A stretch of 64,000 nucleotides of DNA, taken from assembly GCF_030066995.1 (NCBI RefSeq), contig NZ_JASJAP010000001.1, positions 1 to 64,000 of the forward strand, written 5' to 3'. The position numbers and the translations under genes are program-made. This stretch comes from Erythrobacter sp. (GTDB lineage: Bacteria > Pseudomonadota > Alphaproteobacteria > Sphingomonadales > Sphingomonadaceae). Below the pieces are notes generated by a model. The model had not been told where the DNA came from. It ran no database searches and saw only the letters and a list, made by a program, of their open reading frames with translations. Positions 43,346-53,775 of the stretch are shown piece by piece (position 1 is the first letter of the stretch; the number at the start of each line of letters is the position of its first letter).

Positions 43346-44961
43346 GCGCTGGGGAGCCGCAGGCGCAGACTTGCGCCCGGTTGCCCGTCGGGCCGGGCCT
43401 TTGCGCTCAGCGTCCCGTCATGCGCTTCGGCAATCGCGCGCGCGATCGCCAGGCCCAGCCCAGAATGGTTGCCGAAATCCTCGCTGTCGGGGCGCACCGA
43501 GTGGAACCGCTGGAACACCTTTTCGCGCGCGTCCTCGGGAATGCCGGGCCCGTGATCCGAGACAGTCAGCGTCACGCATTCGCCATCGTTGTCGATCTGC
43601 ACCTCGATCGGAGCGTCCGAGGGAGAAAAGGACACCGCGTTGTCCAGCAGGTTTTCCACCACCCGCTCCAGCCGCGCGCCCACGCCCATGACGTGGGCGG
43701 CAAAGCCGCGGGTGTGAAGCTCGATCAGATGGTTCTGATTTTCCGCGCGGTGTTCGCGGCTGCCGATGATCGCGCGCACCAGATCGGCGAGATCGATCCG
43801 CTCCAGGGTCGCGCGGCTCATCTCCGCGTCGATCCGGCTTGCGTCCGAGATCTCGCTCACCAGCCGGTCGATCCGGCGCACGTCGTGGGTGGCGATTTCG
43901 GTGAGTTCGTGGCGAAGGGCGGGATCTTTGACCCGTGGCAGCGATTCGATCGCGCTGCGCAAGCTTGCGAGCGGGTTCTTGATCTCGTGCGCGACATCGG
44001 CAGCGAAGCTGTCGACCGCGTCGATGCGCTGGCGCAAGGCCCCCGTCATGTCGGAGACCGCGCGCGCCAGCAGGCCGATCTCGTCCGAGCGCTGCGGCAG
44101 ACGCGGCACTTCCACTTCGCGCTCGCGGCCCTGTCGCACCCGCACCGCCGCGCGGGCCAGCTCGCGCAGCGGGGTCACGATCGTGCGCGCCAGAAACAGC
44201 GAGAGCAGCGCGGAAGCCGCCAGCACCACCAGCACCGCAATCCCCAGGGTCGAGCGGGCCGAGCGCACGCTCTCGGTGATGTCGACCGCGTTGCGCACGG
44301 TCAGCAGCGTCGCGCCGTTCAGGCCCACCGGCGCCGCCGCCGCGATGACGGGCGAGCCGTCGCGCCAGTCGTAAAGGCCAATCTGGCTCAACCCCTCTTC
44401 GCGCGCGCGCGCGAGCTCGGGCCATGCGTCGGCCTGCTGCGCTTCGGGCTCGACATAATCGGGCACCGGCTCGGCGCTGACGATCGCGTCCACCGCCGTG
44501 TCGAGCCAGCGCGCCAATTGCTGTTCCCAGTCATCGTCCTCGATGTTTTCGAAGGTGAAGGCCGGTTCGTCGAGCGCAAAGCTGTCCGCCACCAGCGCGC
44601 CGTTCTCATCGAACATGCGCAGCCGCATGCGCTGTTCCTTGCCGATCTGGACCAGCAGCGCGTCCTGCCGCTCGCGAGTGGCACCGGCGAGCGCTTCGGC
44701 GGTGATCTGCGCCTCGATCCGGGCAAGCTTGAAGCGTTCGTTGATGAGCTGCGTGCGGTATCCGTCGAGGTAGAACAGGCCGCCGCCCAGAAGCGCGAGC
44801 GGCAGGATGTTGACGATCAGGATCCGCGCGGTGAGGGCAAAGCGCCCGGTGGTGCTCAGCCGCTCCCCGCCGCGCGCGACCGGTGTGTCCTCACGCCCCG
44901 AAAGGTCGGTGTAAAGCGCTGAGGGCGCGCGCGCGCGGGTCGGGTCCGACGGTGCGTTCAT
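43342..44961 (-). CDS. chvG: Sensor histidine kinase ChvG
   Basis: 539 residues. First helix about 45-62 (ILIVNILPLALLGGGLFYL), a periplasmic sensor domain to about 240, second helix about 245-265, HAMP, then the kinase core: the H-box FAADVAHEIKNPLASLRSA with the phospho-His, the N-box LLDNAVSFSPS, DHGPGIP and GLGLAI. ChvG with ChvI responds to acid and envelope stress in alphaproteobacteria. It is seven bases downstream of chvI and overlaps hprK. Confidence 0.95.
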   Translation of the reverse strand: MNAPSDPTRARAPSALYTDLSGREDTPVARGGERLSTTGRFALTARILIVNILPLALLGGGLFYLDGYRTQLINERFKLARIEAQITAEALAGATRERQDALLVQIGKEQRMRLRMFDENGALVADSFALDEPAFTFENIEDDDWEQQLARWLDTAVDAIVSAEPVPDYVEPEAQQADAWPELARAREEGLSQIGLYDWRDGSPVIAAAAPVGLNGATLLTVRNAVDITESVRSARSTLGIAVLVVLAASALLSLFLARTIVTPLRELARAAVRVRQGREREVEVPRLPQRSDEIGLLARAVSDMTGALRQRIDAVDSFAADVAHEIKNPLASLRSAIESLPRVKDPALRHELTEIATHDVRRIDRLVSEISDASRIDAEMSRATLERIDLADLVRAIIGSREHRAENQNHLIELHTRGFAAHVMGVGARLERVVENLLDNAVSFSPSDAPIEVQIDNDGECVTLTVSDHGPGIPEDAREKVFQRFHSVRPDSEDFGNHSGLGLAIARAIAEAHDGTLSAKARPDGQPGASLRLRLPSA

Positions 44962-44967
44962 GGCCCG

Positions 44968-45834
44968 TCACGTGTCGTTGAAGCTGTAGCCCGCGCCATA
45001 CAGCGTATCGATGGCGGCGAAGCTGTCGTCGACGACGCGAAACTTGCGGCGCATGCGCTTGATGTGGCTGTCGACGGTTCGATCATCGACAAACACATCG
45101 TCCGGGTAAGCGGCGTCCATCAACTGGTTGCGGCTCTTGATCACGCCGGGGCGCGCGGCGAGCGCTTCGAGGATCAGAAACTCGGTCACGGTCAGACTGA
45201 CGGGCTTGTCGTTCCAGGTGACGTAATGGCGCGCGGGGTCCATGAACAAACGCCCGCGCGAAAGGCTCGCATGGGCCGGTTCGCTCGCGCCTGCGTCGCC
45301 ATCGTGCTCACGGCCCGGCTCGGCGCGGCGCAGGATCGCCCGGATGCGCGCGATCAGCAGGCGCTGGCTGAACGGTTTGGCGATGTAATCGTCCGCGCCC
45401 AGTTCCAGCCCCGCCTCTTCGTCGCTTTCATCGTCCTTGCTGGTCAGGAAAATGACCGGAAACGAGGACGTTTCGCGGACCCGGCTGAGCAGCTCCATGC
45501 CGTCCATCTTCGGCATTTTGATATCGAACACGGCCAGGTCCGGCGGGTTCTCCAGGAGAGCCTTCAAAGCGGTCTCTCCATCGGAATAGAGCCGCGTCAC
45601 GAACCCTTCGGCCTGGAGCGCGATTGAGACGGTGGTGAGGATGTTGCGATCATCGTCGACCAGAGCGATTTCGCCGGCCTCCTCGCGCCCGGCAAGCCGA
45701 GACCGGTTTGCGCCTTGCGCCCCTGGAAGCGTGTCCGATGCCTCGCTCCCCGCGCCTGTACAGGCGCCTGCACCGACGCCCGCTAGGGGCGAGGTTTGCG
45801 TTTCGGATTGCGTTGGCGCGTTGACGCTGACCAT
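44968..45834 (-). CDS. chvI: Response regulator ChvI
   Basis: 288 residues. Receiver domain about 56-170 with the acidic pair in IALVDDDRN, the phospho-Asp in [13 protein letters not shown] and Lys in YIAKPFS; OmpR-type winged helix about 195-285 ([53 protein letters not shown]). The N-terminal 55 residues are a low-complexity extension (Ala/Gly/Ser/Thr) not usual in ChvI; no nearer start codon was found. It is divergent from pckA. Confidence 0.93.
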   Translation of the reverse strand: MVSVNAPTQSETQTSPLAGVGAGACTGAGSEASDTLPGAQGANRSRLAGREEAGEIALVDDDRNILTTVSIALQAEGFVTRLYSDGETALKALLENPPDLAVFDIKMPKMDGMELLSRVRETSSFPVIFLTSKDDESDEEAGLELGADDYIAKPFSQRLLIARIRAILRRAEPGREHDGDAGASEPAHASLSRGRLFMDPARHYVTWNDKPVSLTVTEFLILEALAARPGVIKSRNQLMDAAYPDDVFVDDRTVDSHIKRMRRKFRVVDDSFAAIDTLYGAGYSFNDT

Positions 45835-45892
45835 GGCGTTTTGTCCTCCAGTGGGACAGGTCTAGCCCGATCATCTGGACAAGACAATCGAC

Positions 45893-45910
45893 GCGCGGCG
45901 CGCGCCGCGC
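45893..45910. repeat. Perfect 18-bp G/C palindrome in the chvI-pckA spacer
   Basis: GCGCGGCGC is followed directly by its reverse complement GCGCCGCGC. The spacer 45835-46084 otherwise holds no gene; the palindrome may be a simple-sequence product or a binding/structural site. Confidence 0.6.
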
Positions 45911-46084
45911 GCGGCGCGTTTGACGCGGCTTGGGCGCTTGCCTATGCCCATGGTTATGGGGACAGCGAGTGCGACGACTCGCTTGCGCTTTTCGGGATCT
46001 TCGGCCCGATCACAAGCGCAAGAAGGCGATCGCGTCTCGAAGCCTCGACGCGCTTTTATCCGACGATCTTGAAAGGATATTCCC

Positions 46085-47692
<1,608 letters not shown>

Positions 47693-47731
47693 CCCTCAGG
47701 CGCGTAACAGGAAGGAATATCGCGCTTTTTT

Positions 47732-47762
47732 AAGAGCGCGCCGCCTCTTTTTCGCGCTCTTT
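47732..47762 (+). terminator. Hairpin after pckA
   Basis: AAGAGCGCG (47732-47740) pairs perfectly with CGCGCTCTT (47753-47761). It lies 40 bp after the pckA stop; a short T-run follows. Confidence 0.55.
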
Positions 47763-47781
47763 CGCGTACCTCGTGACCCCA

Positions 47782-47805
47782 GGCCCGGCGCTTTGCCGGG
47801 CCTTT
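47782..47805 (+). terminator. Second hairpin after pckA
   Basis: GGCCCGGC (47782-47789) pairs with GCCGGGCC (47795-47802) and TTT follows. Together with the preceding hairpin it separates pckA from the small paralogue pair. Confidence 0.65.
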
Positions 47806-47832
47806 CCCCTGTTCAACGAAGGTACAAGACAC

Positions 47833-48150
47833 ATGAGCATTCTCGATAGCAGCCTGAAATCGATCGCTGGCGGTCCAGACAGCGTTGCGAGCCTCGCCCG
47901 GCAGGCCGGTCTTGATCCCGCTGCGGTGGAAAAGGCGCTGATGGTGCTCGCTCGGGCGAGCGTTGGCCAGGGCGACACGATCCAGCTGGCCGCGGCGAAG
48001 ACCGGTCTTGGCGCGGACGCGCTAGGCACTCTGGTTTCGCCGCTTGGCGGTGAAGAGGCCCTGCGCGCCATCGTCGATGGTCTGTCGGTTGGGCTGGGCG
48101 AGCTTGGCCGGGGCAATTTCTTCAAGGACCTCATACCCGGCATGGGCTGA
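47833..48150 (+). CDS. Small YidB/DUF937-like protein, first of a tandem pair
   Basis: 105 residues. MSILDSSLKSIAGGPDSV, LDPAAVEKALMVLARAS, GDTIQLAAAKTGLGADALG and LVSPLGGEEALRAIV align with the next gene over most of its length, so the two arose by tandem duplication. The helical pattern (LASLARQAGLDPAAVEKAL) recalls DUF937/YidB-like proteins. It ends in KDLIPGMG. No function is known. Confidence 0.75.
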   Translation: MSILDSSLKSIAGGPDSVASLARQAGLDPAAVEKALMVLARASVGQGDTIQLAAAKTGLGADALGTLVSPLGGEEALRAIVDGLSVGLGELGRGNFFKDLIPGMG

Positions 48151-48272
48151 CGCGTCGCCGCGCCATCGGGCGAGGCCACCGTCAAAAGCTTCGCTTGCGG
48201 TCGTGGCAGCGGGGCCTTTGATCTGTCATCGCTCCGGGCTATGCTGTGTGCCAAGCAAAGGGAGGCTGACCC

Positions 48273-48629
48273 ATGAGCATGTTGAATTCGATACTGAAAA
48301 ACATCGGCGGCGCGCCGGATGACGTGGCGAATCTCGCCGAGCAGGTCGGGATCGACCCCGGCCTTGCCGAAAGGGCGATCGCGGTTCTTGGCCAGACTCA
48401 CCAGATGGACGGCGACACCGTGGAGCTCGCCTCGGCAAAGACCGGCCTTGAGACCGGCGTGCTCAGCCAGATTGTCGAGCATATCGGCGGCGAGGGCTCG
48501 CTGATGGAATTCGCCAACGCGATCAAGAGCGATCCGTCCTCGTTCATGGGGCTGCTCGATCAGGATGGCGACGGCAGCGCGCTGGACGATATCGCCGACA
48601 TGGCCTCAAGCTTTTTCGGCAAGAAGTAG
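48273..48629 (+). CDS. Small YidB/DUF937-like protein, second of a tandem pair
   Basis: 118 residues with GGGAGGCTGACCC before the ATG. It shares MS.L.S.LK.I.G.PD.VA.LA.Q.G.DP with the previous gene and the block GDTVELASAKTGLETGVLSQI. It differs by a C-terminal acidic segment, LDQDGDGSALDDIADMASSFFGKK, which resembles a DxDxDG calcium-binding loop. Function unknown; cytoplasmic (no signal peptide). Confidence 0.78.
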   Translation: MSMLNSILKNIGGAPDDVANLAEQVGIDPGLAERAIAVLGQTHQMDGDTVELASAKTGLETGVLSQIVEHIGGEGSLMEFANAIKSDPSSFMGLLDQDGDGSALDDIADMASSFFGKK

Positions 48630-48636
48630 AGGCGCG

Positions 48637-48695
48637 ATTGCAGGGCCCCGAAATCGCAGGGCCCGCAATCGCAGGGCCCGGAATTACAGGGCTGA
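48637..48695. repeat. Tandem 15-bp repeat
   Basis: About four copies of ATCGCAGGGCCCGRA, the last degenerate. It lies between the DUF937-like gene and the gluzincin gene stop; the GGGCCC core is itself palindromic. Confidence 0.85.
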
Positions 48696-48704
48696 CGCGG
48701 CGCT

Positions 48705-50384
48705 CTAGTCCGCCTCGTCCTGGTCCATGTCCCCTTCGACCGGCGCCGCCGCGCCGTCCTCGGGGTCGCTGGGGTCCTCCTCGTCGCTGTCATTGACAAG
48801 CGTGGCGCGAAGATCGCTGCTCCCTGCGATCATGGCCAGGGTCTGAGAGGAAAGCGCCGCGCCCTCGGGAAGCTCGGCAAGCTGCTCGACCAGGTTCTGC
48901 GCGCGCACTTTCATCGCGCCGCCATGCGGGTTGTAGGCGATCGGTTGGAGCGAGTTGCGGGCGAGCGCAATCTTGCCTTCACGCAGTTGCAGCATCGCCA
49001 CCTCGAACCACAGCGACTGGTCGAACGGCGCCAATTGCGCCGCCCGCTCAAGCGCCAGACGCGCCTTTTCCGGGGGATCCAGCCCGCGCTCGGTAAAGCT
49101 GCGATAGTAGTAGAGCAGCGGCAGCGGGTGGTTCACCTCGACCCGGTTGAGCCTGGCAAACGGCTTCATCGCCCGGTCATAGGCGGCGTCCTGCTCTTCA
49201 TCCTCGGCCTCGCGCGCCATGCGGAACAGCGCGAAGCCTTTCTGAACATAGGCGTTGGCGCGTGTTGGATCGAGCGCAATCGCCCGGTCCGCCGCCGCGA
49301 TCGCTTGCGCGTCATTGCCCGCATCGTATTCCGCTTCGGCCAGCGCGGTCTGCACGCCCGCATCGTCCGGATATTGCGCCGCCACCGCGCGCACCTCGGC
49401 AAGCAGTTCAACCGCCTGCTCGGAAGTAACCCCCCGCTGCGAGCGCATGCGCAGCGGCATCATCTTGGCCTCGCCCTCGGGAAGCTTGCGCATCGACACC
49501 GGACTGGCGTTCAGCTTTTCCGGCGGGAGGGCAAAGGTGAACATGCGTCGCTGCCTCTGATAGGCTGCGAGCTCACGTTCAAGCTGGCCCAGATCGCCAA
49601 ACACATCGCGCGCCGCGTCCAGCGAAGATTGCCCGCGCACAATCGCACGGCCGTAGTCCGCCAGTTGTCCGGCGCGCTCGGGTTCGAAGGTCAGATAGTG
49701 ATAGAGCAGCCAGCTGCGCCCGTAGAACGCGTCATAGCCGCGCCCGCGGTTTTTCTCGTAGAGTTCCTGGTCAAACAGCTCCTCAAGGCTGACATCGTTG
49801 GCGTAAAGCAATTCGGCGCCGCGATGTTGGGCGGGGCGACCGATCAACACCGTTCCATCCCGCTTGAAAGTGGCCGCGGCAAAGAACTCCGCCGCGCCTT
49901 CATTCAGCCAGAGCGGGAATGCGAAACGCTCTTGCGACATCATGAAATGGTGCGTGTATTCGTGAAGCAGGACGATGGTGGAGATGTGCGGATAGCCGTT
50001 CGAATTGCGGATATTCTGCACAAAGGCGCGGCTGGCGGCGGCGCGCGGAATGTAGAAGCCCGAAATGTACCGGTCGCCCGTGCCCGCAAGCTTGCGGATA
50101 TCGCGGCGGCTGCCGGCCACGAAAATCACCACGCGATTGGACGGGGTGATCTCTTCGGTCTTGTGGCCGGTCACATACTCCATCGCGCTGTGATAGCGCT
50201 CAAGATTTTCGGCGTAGCGCTTCAAGTCCTTTGGGCTGTCATCGGCGTAGATGACAAAGTGTTCGCTAGACGCTTCGTACCAGGCGGCGATAGCCGGGCC
50301 GGTCATGAAATGAAGCGTCACCAGCCCAAAGACCAGCCCAAAGACAAGGCGCAGCGCGGTCGCGAAGCTTTTCAATCGGTGCAT
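48705..50384 (-). CDS. Exported gluzincin-type metallopeptidase-like protein with TPR repeats
   Basis: 559 residues. Signal peptide about 1-33 (cut near AIAA). The peptidase-like domain holds HEYTH (His141, His145) and the third ligand Glu162 in LNEGAAEFF, the gluzincin arrangement seen in DUF1570/peptidase MA-like proteins. TPR-like repeats fill about 310-520 (QTALAEAEYDAGNDAQAIAAADRAIALDPTRA). The C-terminus is acidic. Probably periplasmic; substrates unknown. It is co-directional with the cNMP flavoprotein, about 80 bp downstream of it. Confidence 0.85.
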   Translation of the reverse strand: MHRLKSFATALRLVFGLVFGLVTLHFMTGPAIAAWYEASSEHFVIYADDSPKDLKRYAENLERYHSAMEYVTGHKTEEITPSNRVVIFVAGSRRDIRKLAGTGDRYISGFYIPRAAASRAFVQNIRNSNGYPHISTIVLLHEYTHHFMMSQERFAFPLWLNEGAAEFFAAATFKRDGTVLIGRPAQHRGAELLYANDVSLEELFDQELYEKNRGRGYDAFYGRSWLLYHYLTFEPERAGQLADYGRAIVRGQSSLDAARDVFGDLGQLERELAAYQRQRRMFTFALPPEKLNASPVSMRKLPEGEAKMMPLRMRSQRGVTSEQAVELLAEVRAVAAQYPDDAGVQTALAEAEYDAGNDAQAIAAADRAIALDPTRANAYVQKGFALFRMAREAEDEEQDAAYDRAMKPFARLNRVEVNHPLPLLYYYRSFTERGLDPPEKARLALERAAQLAPFDQSLWFEVAMLQLREGKIALARNSLQPIAYNPHGGAMKVRAQNLVEQLAELPEGAALSSQTLAMIAGSSDLRATLVNDSDEEDPSDPEDGAAAPVEGDMDQDEAD

Positions 50385-50467
50385 TCAATTGCGCCCAGAC
50401 TTTTAGTGTTGGAACTGGCCTGCATACGGTCCCAGCATAGCCTGAAGGACGCCTTTGGCTAGACTGT

Positions 50468-52099
50468 TTAGGTGTTCGCCGCCTCTTCTTTTAAGCTGTC
50501 GAGATAGCTCCAGATCTGGCTGACCACCACCGAGCCCTCGCCCACAGCGCTGGCCACCCTTTTGACCGAGCCAGATCGCACATCGCCCACCGCAAACACC
50601 CCGTCGGTTCCGGTCTCGAACGGACTCGCGCGCCCCACCGCCTCGCCGGTCAGGACAAAGCCTTTCGCATCGGTTTCGACGAGCCCGGAAAGCCAATCGG
50701 TGTTGGGCGCAGCGCCGATCATGATGAACAGCGCGCTGGTGTCGATCGTGCTCTCGCCTTCGGGGGTCGTAAAGGTGACGCCGCTCAGCCAGTCTTCGCC
50801 GTGCAGCGTGGTGACCTGCGTGTGGTAGTGAATGGTGATCTTGGGATCGGCTTCGAGGCGGCTTGAGAGGTAGCTCGACATCGAGGCGGCCAGCGAGCCC
50901 GAGCGCACGACAAGATGCACGTGTTTGGCCGTGCGCGAGAGGAACATGGCCGCCTGCCCGGCCGAGTTGCCGCCGCCGATCACCACCACTTCGGTGTTGC
51001 CGCAAAAGCGCGCTTCCATCTCGGTCGCGGAATAGAACACGCCGGCGCCTTCGAGCTCGCGCAGTTTGTCGAGCGGCAGGCGGCGGTACTGAACCCCGGT
51101 TGAAACCAGAATGGCGCGCGCGCACACCTCCTGCCCGTCTTCGAGCGTTGCGCAGAACGATCCGTCCTCACGCCGGGCGAGGCCTTCGACCCGGCGCGGC
51201 ATCGCAAACCTTGTGCCGAACTTCATCGCCTGGATCTGCCCGCGATAGGTCAGGTCCGCGCCGCTGATGCCGGTGTAAAAGCCCATGTAGTTCTCGATCC
51301 GGCTCGACGTGCCCGCCTGGCCGCCGATCGCGGTGTCCTCGACGACGAGCGCGTTCAGGCCTTCCGAGCCCGCATAGACAGCCGCCGCCACACCCGCCGG
51401 GCCGCCGCCGACAATCAGCAGATCGTAGTCGGTCCGGGTGCAGATATCGAGGTCGAGATTGAGATACTGGGCAACCTTGCGCGGCGTGGGGTCTTCCAGC
51501 TTCTCGTCCGTTCCGAGGATAACCGAGGGCTGATGACCGGTCAGGTCGCACACGCGGTTCGTCTCGGCGTCCCTTGCGTCCATGTCGTAGCTTTGAAACG
51601 GAATGCGGTTGCGCGAGAGAAAGCGCTCGACCTGCTGCACCGCCGGATCGCGGTCCGCGCCGATGCATTTGACCGCGCCGTTGGAAAGCTCGAACTGCTT
51701 GCGCCGCCGCGCGGCAAACACGCGGATGACGTGATCGGACAATTCGGGCACCCGGCTCATGAGGTCGAGCATGGCTTCGCGCGGAGCTTCGATCACGCGC
51801 GTGTCGATGGCGGCGCGCATGCGCATGTAATTGGCACCGCGGTTGAGAAACGCGATTTCGCCCATGAACTGCGTGGGACCGAGCGAGGCGTCGAGCAGAC
51901 GCTCGTCGGTGTAGGGATTGACCACTTCGATCTCGCCTTCGAGGACGTAGACGAAAGTGTCCATCGGATCGCCGATCTCCGCGACAACCTCGCCCGCTTC
52001 GTATTCGCGTTCGTTCCCGATGGCGCAGATCGCGTCGACATGAGCCTCGGCAAGCGGCACGCGCCGCATGGTTTCAAGGTCTTCGCCAAGCTGTTCCAT
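50468..52099 (-). CDS. Thioredoxin-reductase-like flavoprotein fused to a cyclic-nucleotide-binding domain
   Basis: 543 residues in three parts. About 1-130: cNMP-binding beta-roll (FVYVLEGEIEVVNPYTDERLL, FMGEIAFLN). About 140-205: a glutaredoxin/thioredoxin-like segment (VQQVERFLSRNRIPFQSYDMD) with no CxxC. About 220-540: FAD/NADPH domains (YDLLIVGGGPAGVAAAVYAG, VVVIGGGNSAGQAAMFLS, GVFAVGDVRSGS). The CxxC of thioredoxin reductase is replaced by SATEMEARFCG, so ordinary thioredoxin reduction is unlikely. Domain order suggests redox activity gated by a ligand. Confidence 0.88.
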   Translation of the reverse strand: MEQLGEDLETMRRVPLAEAHVDAICAIGNEREYEAGEVVAEIGDPMDTFVYVLEGEIEVVNPYTDERLLDASLGPTQFMGEIAFLNRGANYMRMRAAIDTRVIEAPREAMLDLMSRVPELSDHVIRVFAARRRKQFELSNGAVKCIGADRDPAVQQVERFLSRNRIPFQSYDMDARDAETNRVCDLTGHQPSVILGTDEKLEDPTPRKVAQYLNLDLDICTRTDYDLLIVGGGPAGVAAAVYAGSEGLNALVVEDTAIGGQAGTSSRIENYMGFYTGISGADLTYRGQIQAMKFGTRFAMPRRVEGLARREDGSFCATLEDGQEVCARAILVSTGVQYRRLPLDKLRELEGAGVFYSATEMEARFCGNTEVVVIGGGNSAGQAAMFLSRTAKHVHLVVRSGSLAASMSSYLSSRLEADPKITIHYHTQVTTLHGEDWLSGVTFTTPEGESTIDTSALFIMIGAAPNTDWLSGLVETDAKGFVLTGEAVGRASPFETGTDGVFAVGDVRSGSVKRVASAVGEGSVVVSQIWSYLDSLKEEAANT

Positions 52100-52322
52100 T
52101 GTGGCCGGGTCTCCTTACGTGCTGGCCCGCGCGCCGGTTTGGGGGGAGCGGGGCGCTTGCACCATGGGGTATTTGGCGGACGGCTTCAATGCGGCATGCC
52201 CATGTCGGATGTCGGATGTTGGGGGGCTGGCGATTTTGCCTGCGATGTTTCAAGGAAGCGCCGCGGCGCGCGAGAGCCGCAGCCGTCTTGCCAACACGTC
52301 CAGTGAGGAGCGCGCGGGAGCG

Positions 52323-52535
52323 ATGATGAATGTGGTGCTTTCGCTGGTAATGCTGGCAGCCTTCGCGCTGGTTGGCGGGGCGTTTGTGCTGTGGCGGCGC
52401 ACGGGCGAGGCGAAGCAGCCGGTGCTCATGCTCATCCTCGCAGCGATTGCGGTTATCAACGTCCTGATCTGGACGCTGCCCGACGCTGAGGGCAACGCGC
52501 CGGTCGATCTGGTGGGCGAAGAGGCCAGCGAATAA
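52323..52535 (+). CDS. Small two-helix membrane protein
   Basis: 70 residues: helix one VVLSLVMLAAFALVGGAFVLW, a short RRTGEAKQP loop, helix two VLMLILAAIAVINVLIWTL, and an acidic tail (DLVGEEASE). GGGAG lies just before the ATG pair. The charged loop between helices predicts both ends outside. No family name is recognised. Convergent with the TonB-like gene. Confidence 0.7.
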   Translation: MMNVVLSLVMLAAFALVGGAFVLWRRTGEAKQPVLMLILAAIAVINVLIWTLPDAEGNAPVDLVGEEASE

Positions 52536-52575
52536 GCGCCGAGGACGCGCGCCCGGTAATGGGGGCGCGCCAGAC

Positions 52576-53268
52576 CTAGGGTATCTCCCAGGCGACCGAG
52601 CTTGAATAGGTGCCGGCGATTTTCTCACCCTCGGGACCGCGCGCCGGATTGAAGCGCGCCCGGCGGGTGAGCAGGCGGCAGGTCGCGCCATCGAGCACGT
52701 CGTGCCCCGTGGACCGGGTGATCGTGCAATCGCTGACACGCCCGCGCGCGTCGATCTCCAGCGTGAAGCTCGCAACCCCGCTGCGCCCTTCGCGGATCCA
52801 GCGCGACCGGTAGTCGCTCTCCGTGATCCAGCTTCCCGGATTGCCGCGCGGTGTGGCTGCGATCGGATCGGGCAGGCTCGGGGCGACGGGTGGTCCCGCG
52901 ATCGGCCCCGCGATTGGCCCGGCACTGCCGGGCAGCGTTATGGGGTTGCCGATGGGCCCGGAAACCGGCGCAAGGTCGATAGTCGGGCCATCGAGGATAA
53001 TCACGGGCCGTTCGGGCACGGTCGGCTCGCGCGTTGCGGTCGGCGTCTGCGGTGTCTTGGGCGCGGTGTCCGGCTTCTCCGGAGGGGGCGGCGGCGGGTC
53101 GATCGGGATCGGTTCGAGCGTCACGCCGGTGAGCGGCTTGTCGGGCTCGGGCAACACATAAGTCACCGCGAGCCCCGCGATCAGCATGGCGCCGACACCG
53201 GCGGGGATCGCCAGCGCGCCCAGCAGCGCGGGCGCGTTAGGGCTTCGGGATTGAGCGACGTAGTTCAT
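52576..53268 (-). CDS. TonB-like energy transducer protein
   Basis: 230 residues. One membrane helix (about 15-40), then a Pro-rich periplasm-spanning stretch (IPIDPPPPPPEKPDTAPKTPQTP) with a second low-complexity block (GSAGPIAGPIAGPP), and a C-terminal TonB domain from about 150 (SDYRSRWIREGRSGVASFTLEIDARGRVSDCTI). Such proteins couple ExbBD to outer-membrane receptors. No exbB/exbD is adjacent. GGAGCGCCC lies before the chosen ATG. Confidence 0.88.
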   Translation of the reverse strand: MNYVAQSRSPNAPALLGALAIPAGVGAMLIAGLAVTYVLPEPDKPLTGVTLEPIPIDPPPPPPEKPDTAPKTPQTPTATREPTVPERPVIILDGPTIDLAPVSGPIGNPITLPGSAGPIAGPIAGPPVAPSLPDPIAATPRGNPGSWITESDYRSRWIREGRSGVASFTLEIDARGRVSDCTITRSTGHDVLDGATCRLLTRRARFNPARGPEGEKIAGTYSSSVAWEIP

Positions 53269-53775
53269 GAAGGGCGCTCCTTTTGGTCGTTTCGTCACGC
53301 GAGCGCTCAGAGGGTAAGGGGAGAGCGCTCGCCAACGAGGCTACCGGCATAACCGTCTGTTTCAAAACAGTTTCGAGTTGCGCTTTGAGACCCGTCGCAC
53401 AACGCAACGGGTGTGCGGATTGAAACTCTCTTGTGTTTCATGAAGCCGCATCCGCGGCTTCGCCCTCGGTGCTGTTCCCTATGCCGAATCTTCGGCTTCG
53501 GGGCAGCGTAGTTTATCCTGAGCGACTGCCGCAGGCAGGCAGTCGAAGGGGGCGCGCGGTCGCGCTTGCGAAATCGTAGATTTCGTTATCGCGCGCTACC
53601 TATCCGCATAGCTCACAGACACCTGGTGCTATTCTGATAGGCAGGCGCGGGAGACGGTTTGCGACAGCAAACCGCAAGGCCAAGGGCCGCCCGCAGCGGG
53701 TCCGGAGGGGAAGATTCCCCGGAGGACGTCTAGCGAGGACGCTCCCGCAGATGCGGGAGCGCAGCACAAATACTC
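53269..53775. repeat. Intergenic array of many short palindromes
   Basis: 507 bp with no gene. It contains at least seven hairpins, e.g. GAAGCCGCatCCGCGGCTTC, GACTGCC...GGCAGTC, CGAAATC...GATTTCG, GCGGTTTGC...GCAAACCGC, GGGGAAgaTTCCCC and GCTCCCGCagatGCGGGAGC (about 53742-53761). They look like REP/BIME-type mobile hairpin arrays. No conserved RNA was recognised. Confidence 0.8.

Noticed and set aside
41857..44922. Long plus-strand frame of 1021 codons opposite the PTS/chv genes
   Set aside because: Composition is Arg/Ala-rich antisense noise from high-GC genes; the opposite strand holds rapZ, hprK and chvG with full motifs.
48924..50462. 512-codon plus-strand frame opposite the gluzincin gene
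   Set aside because: Antisense of a gene with HExxH and TPR motifs; no ribosome site or domain.
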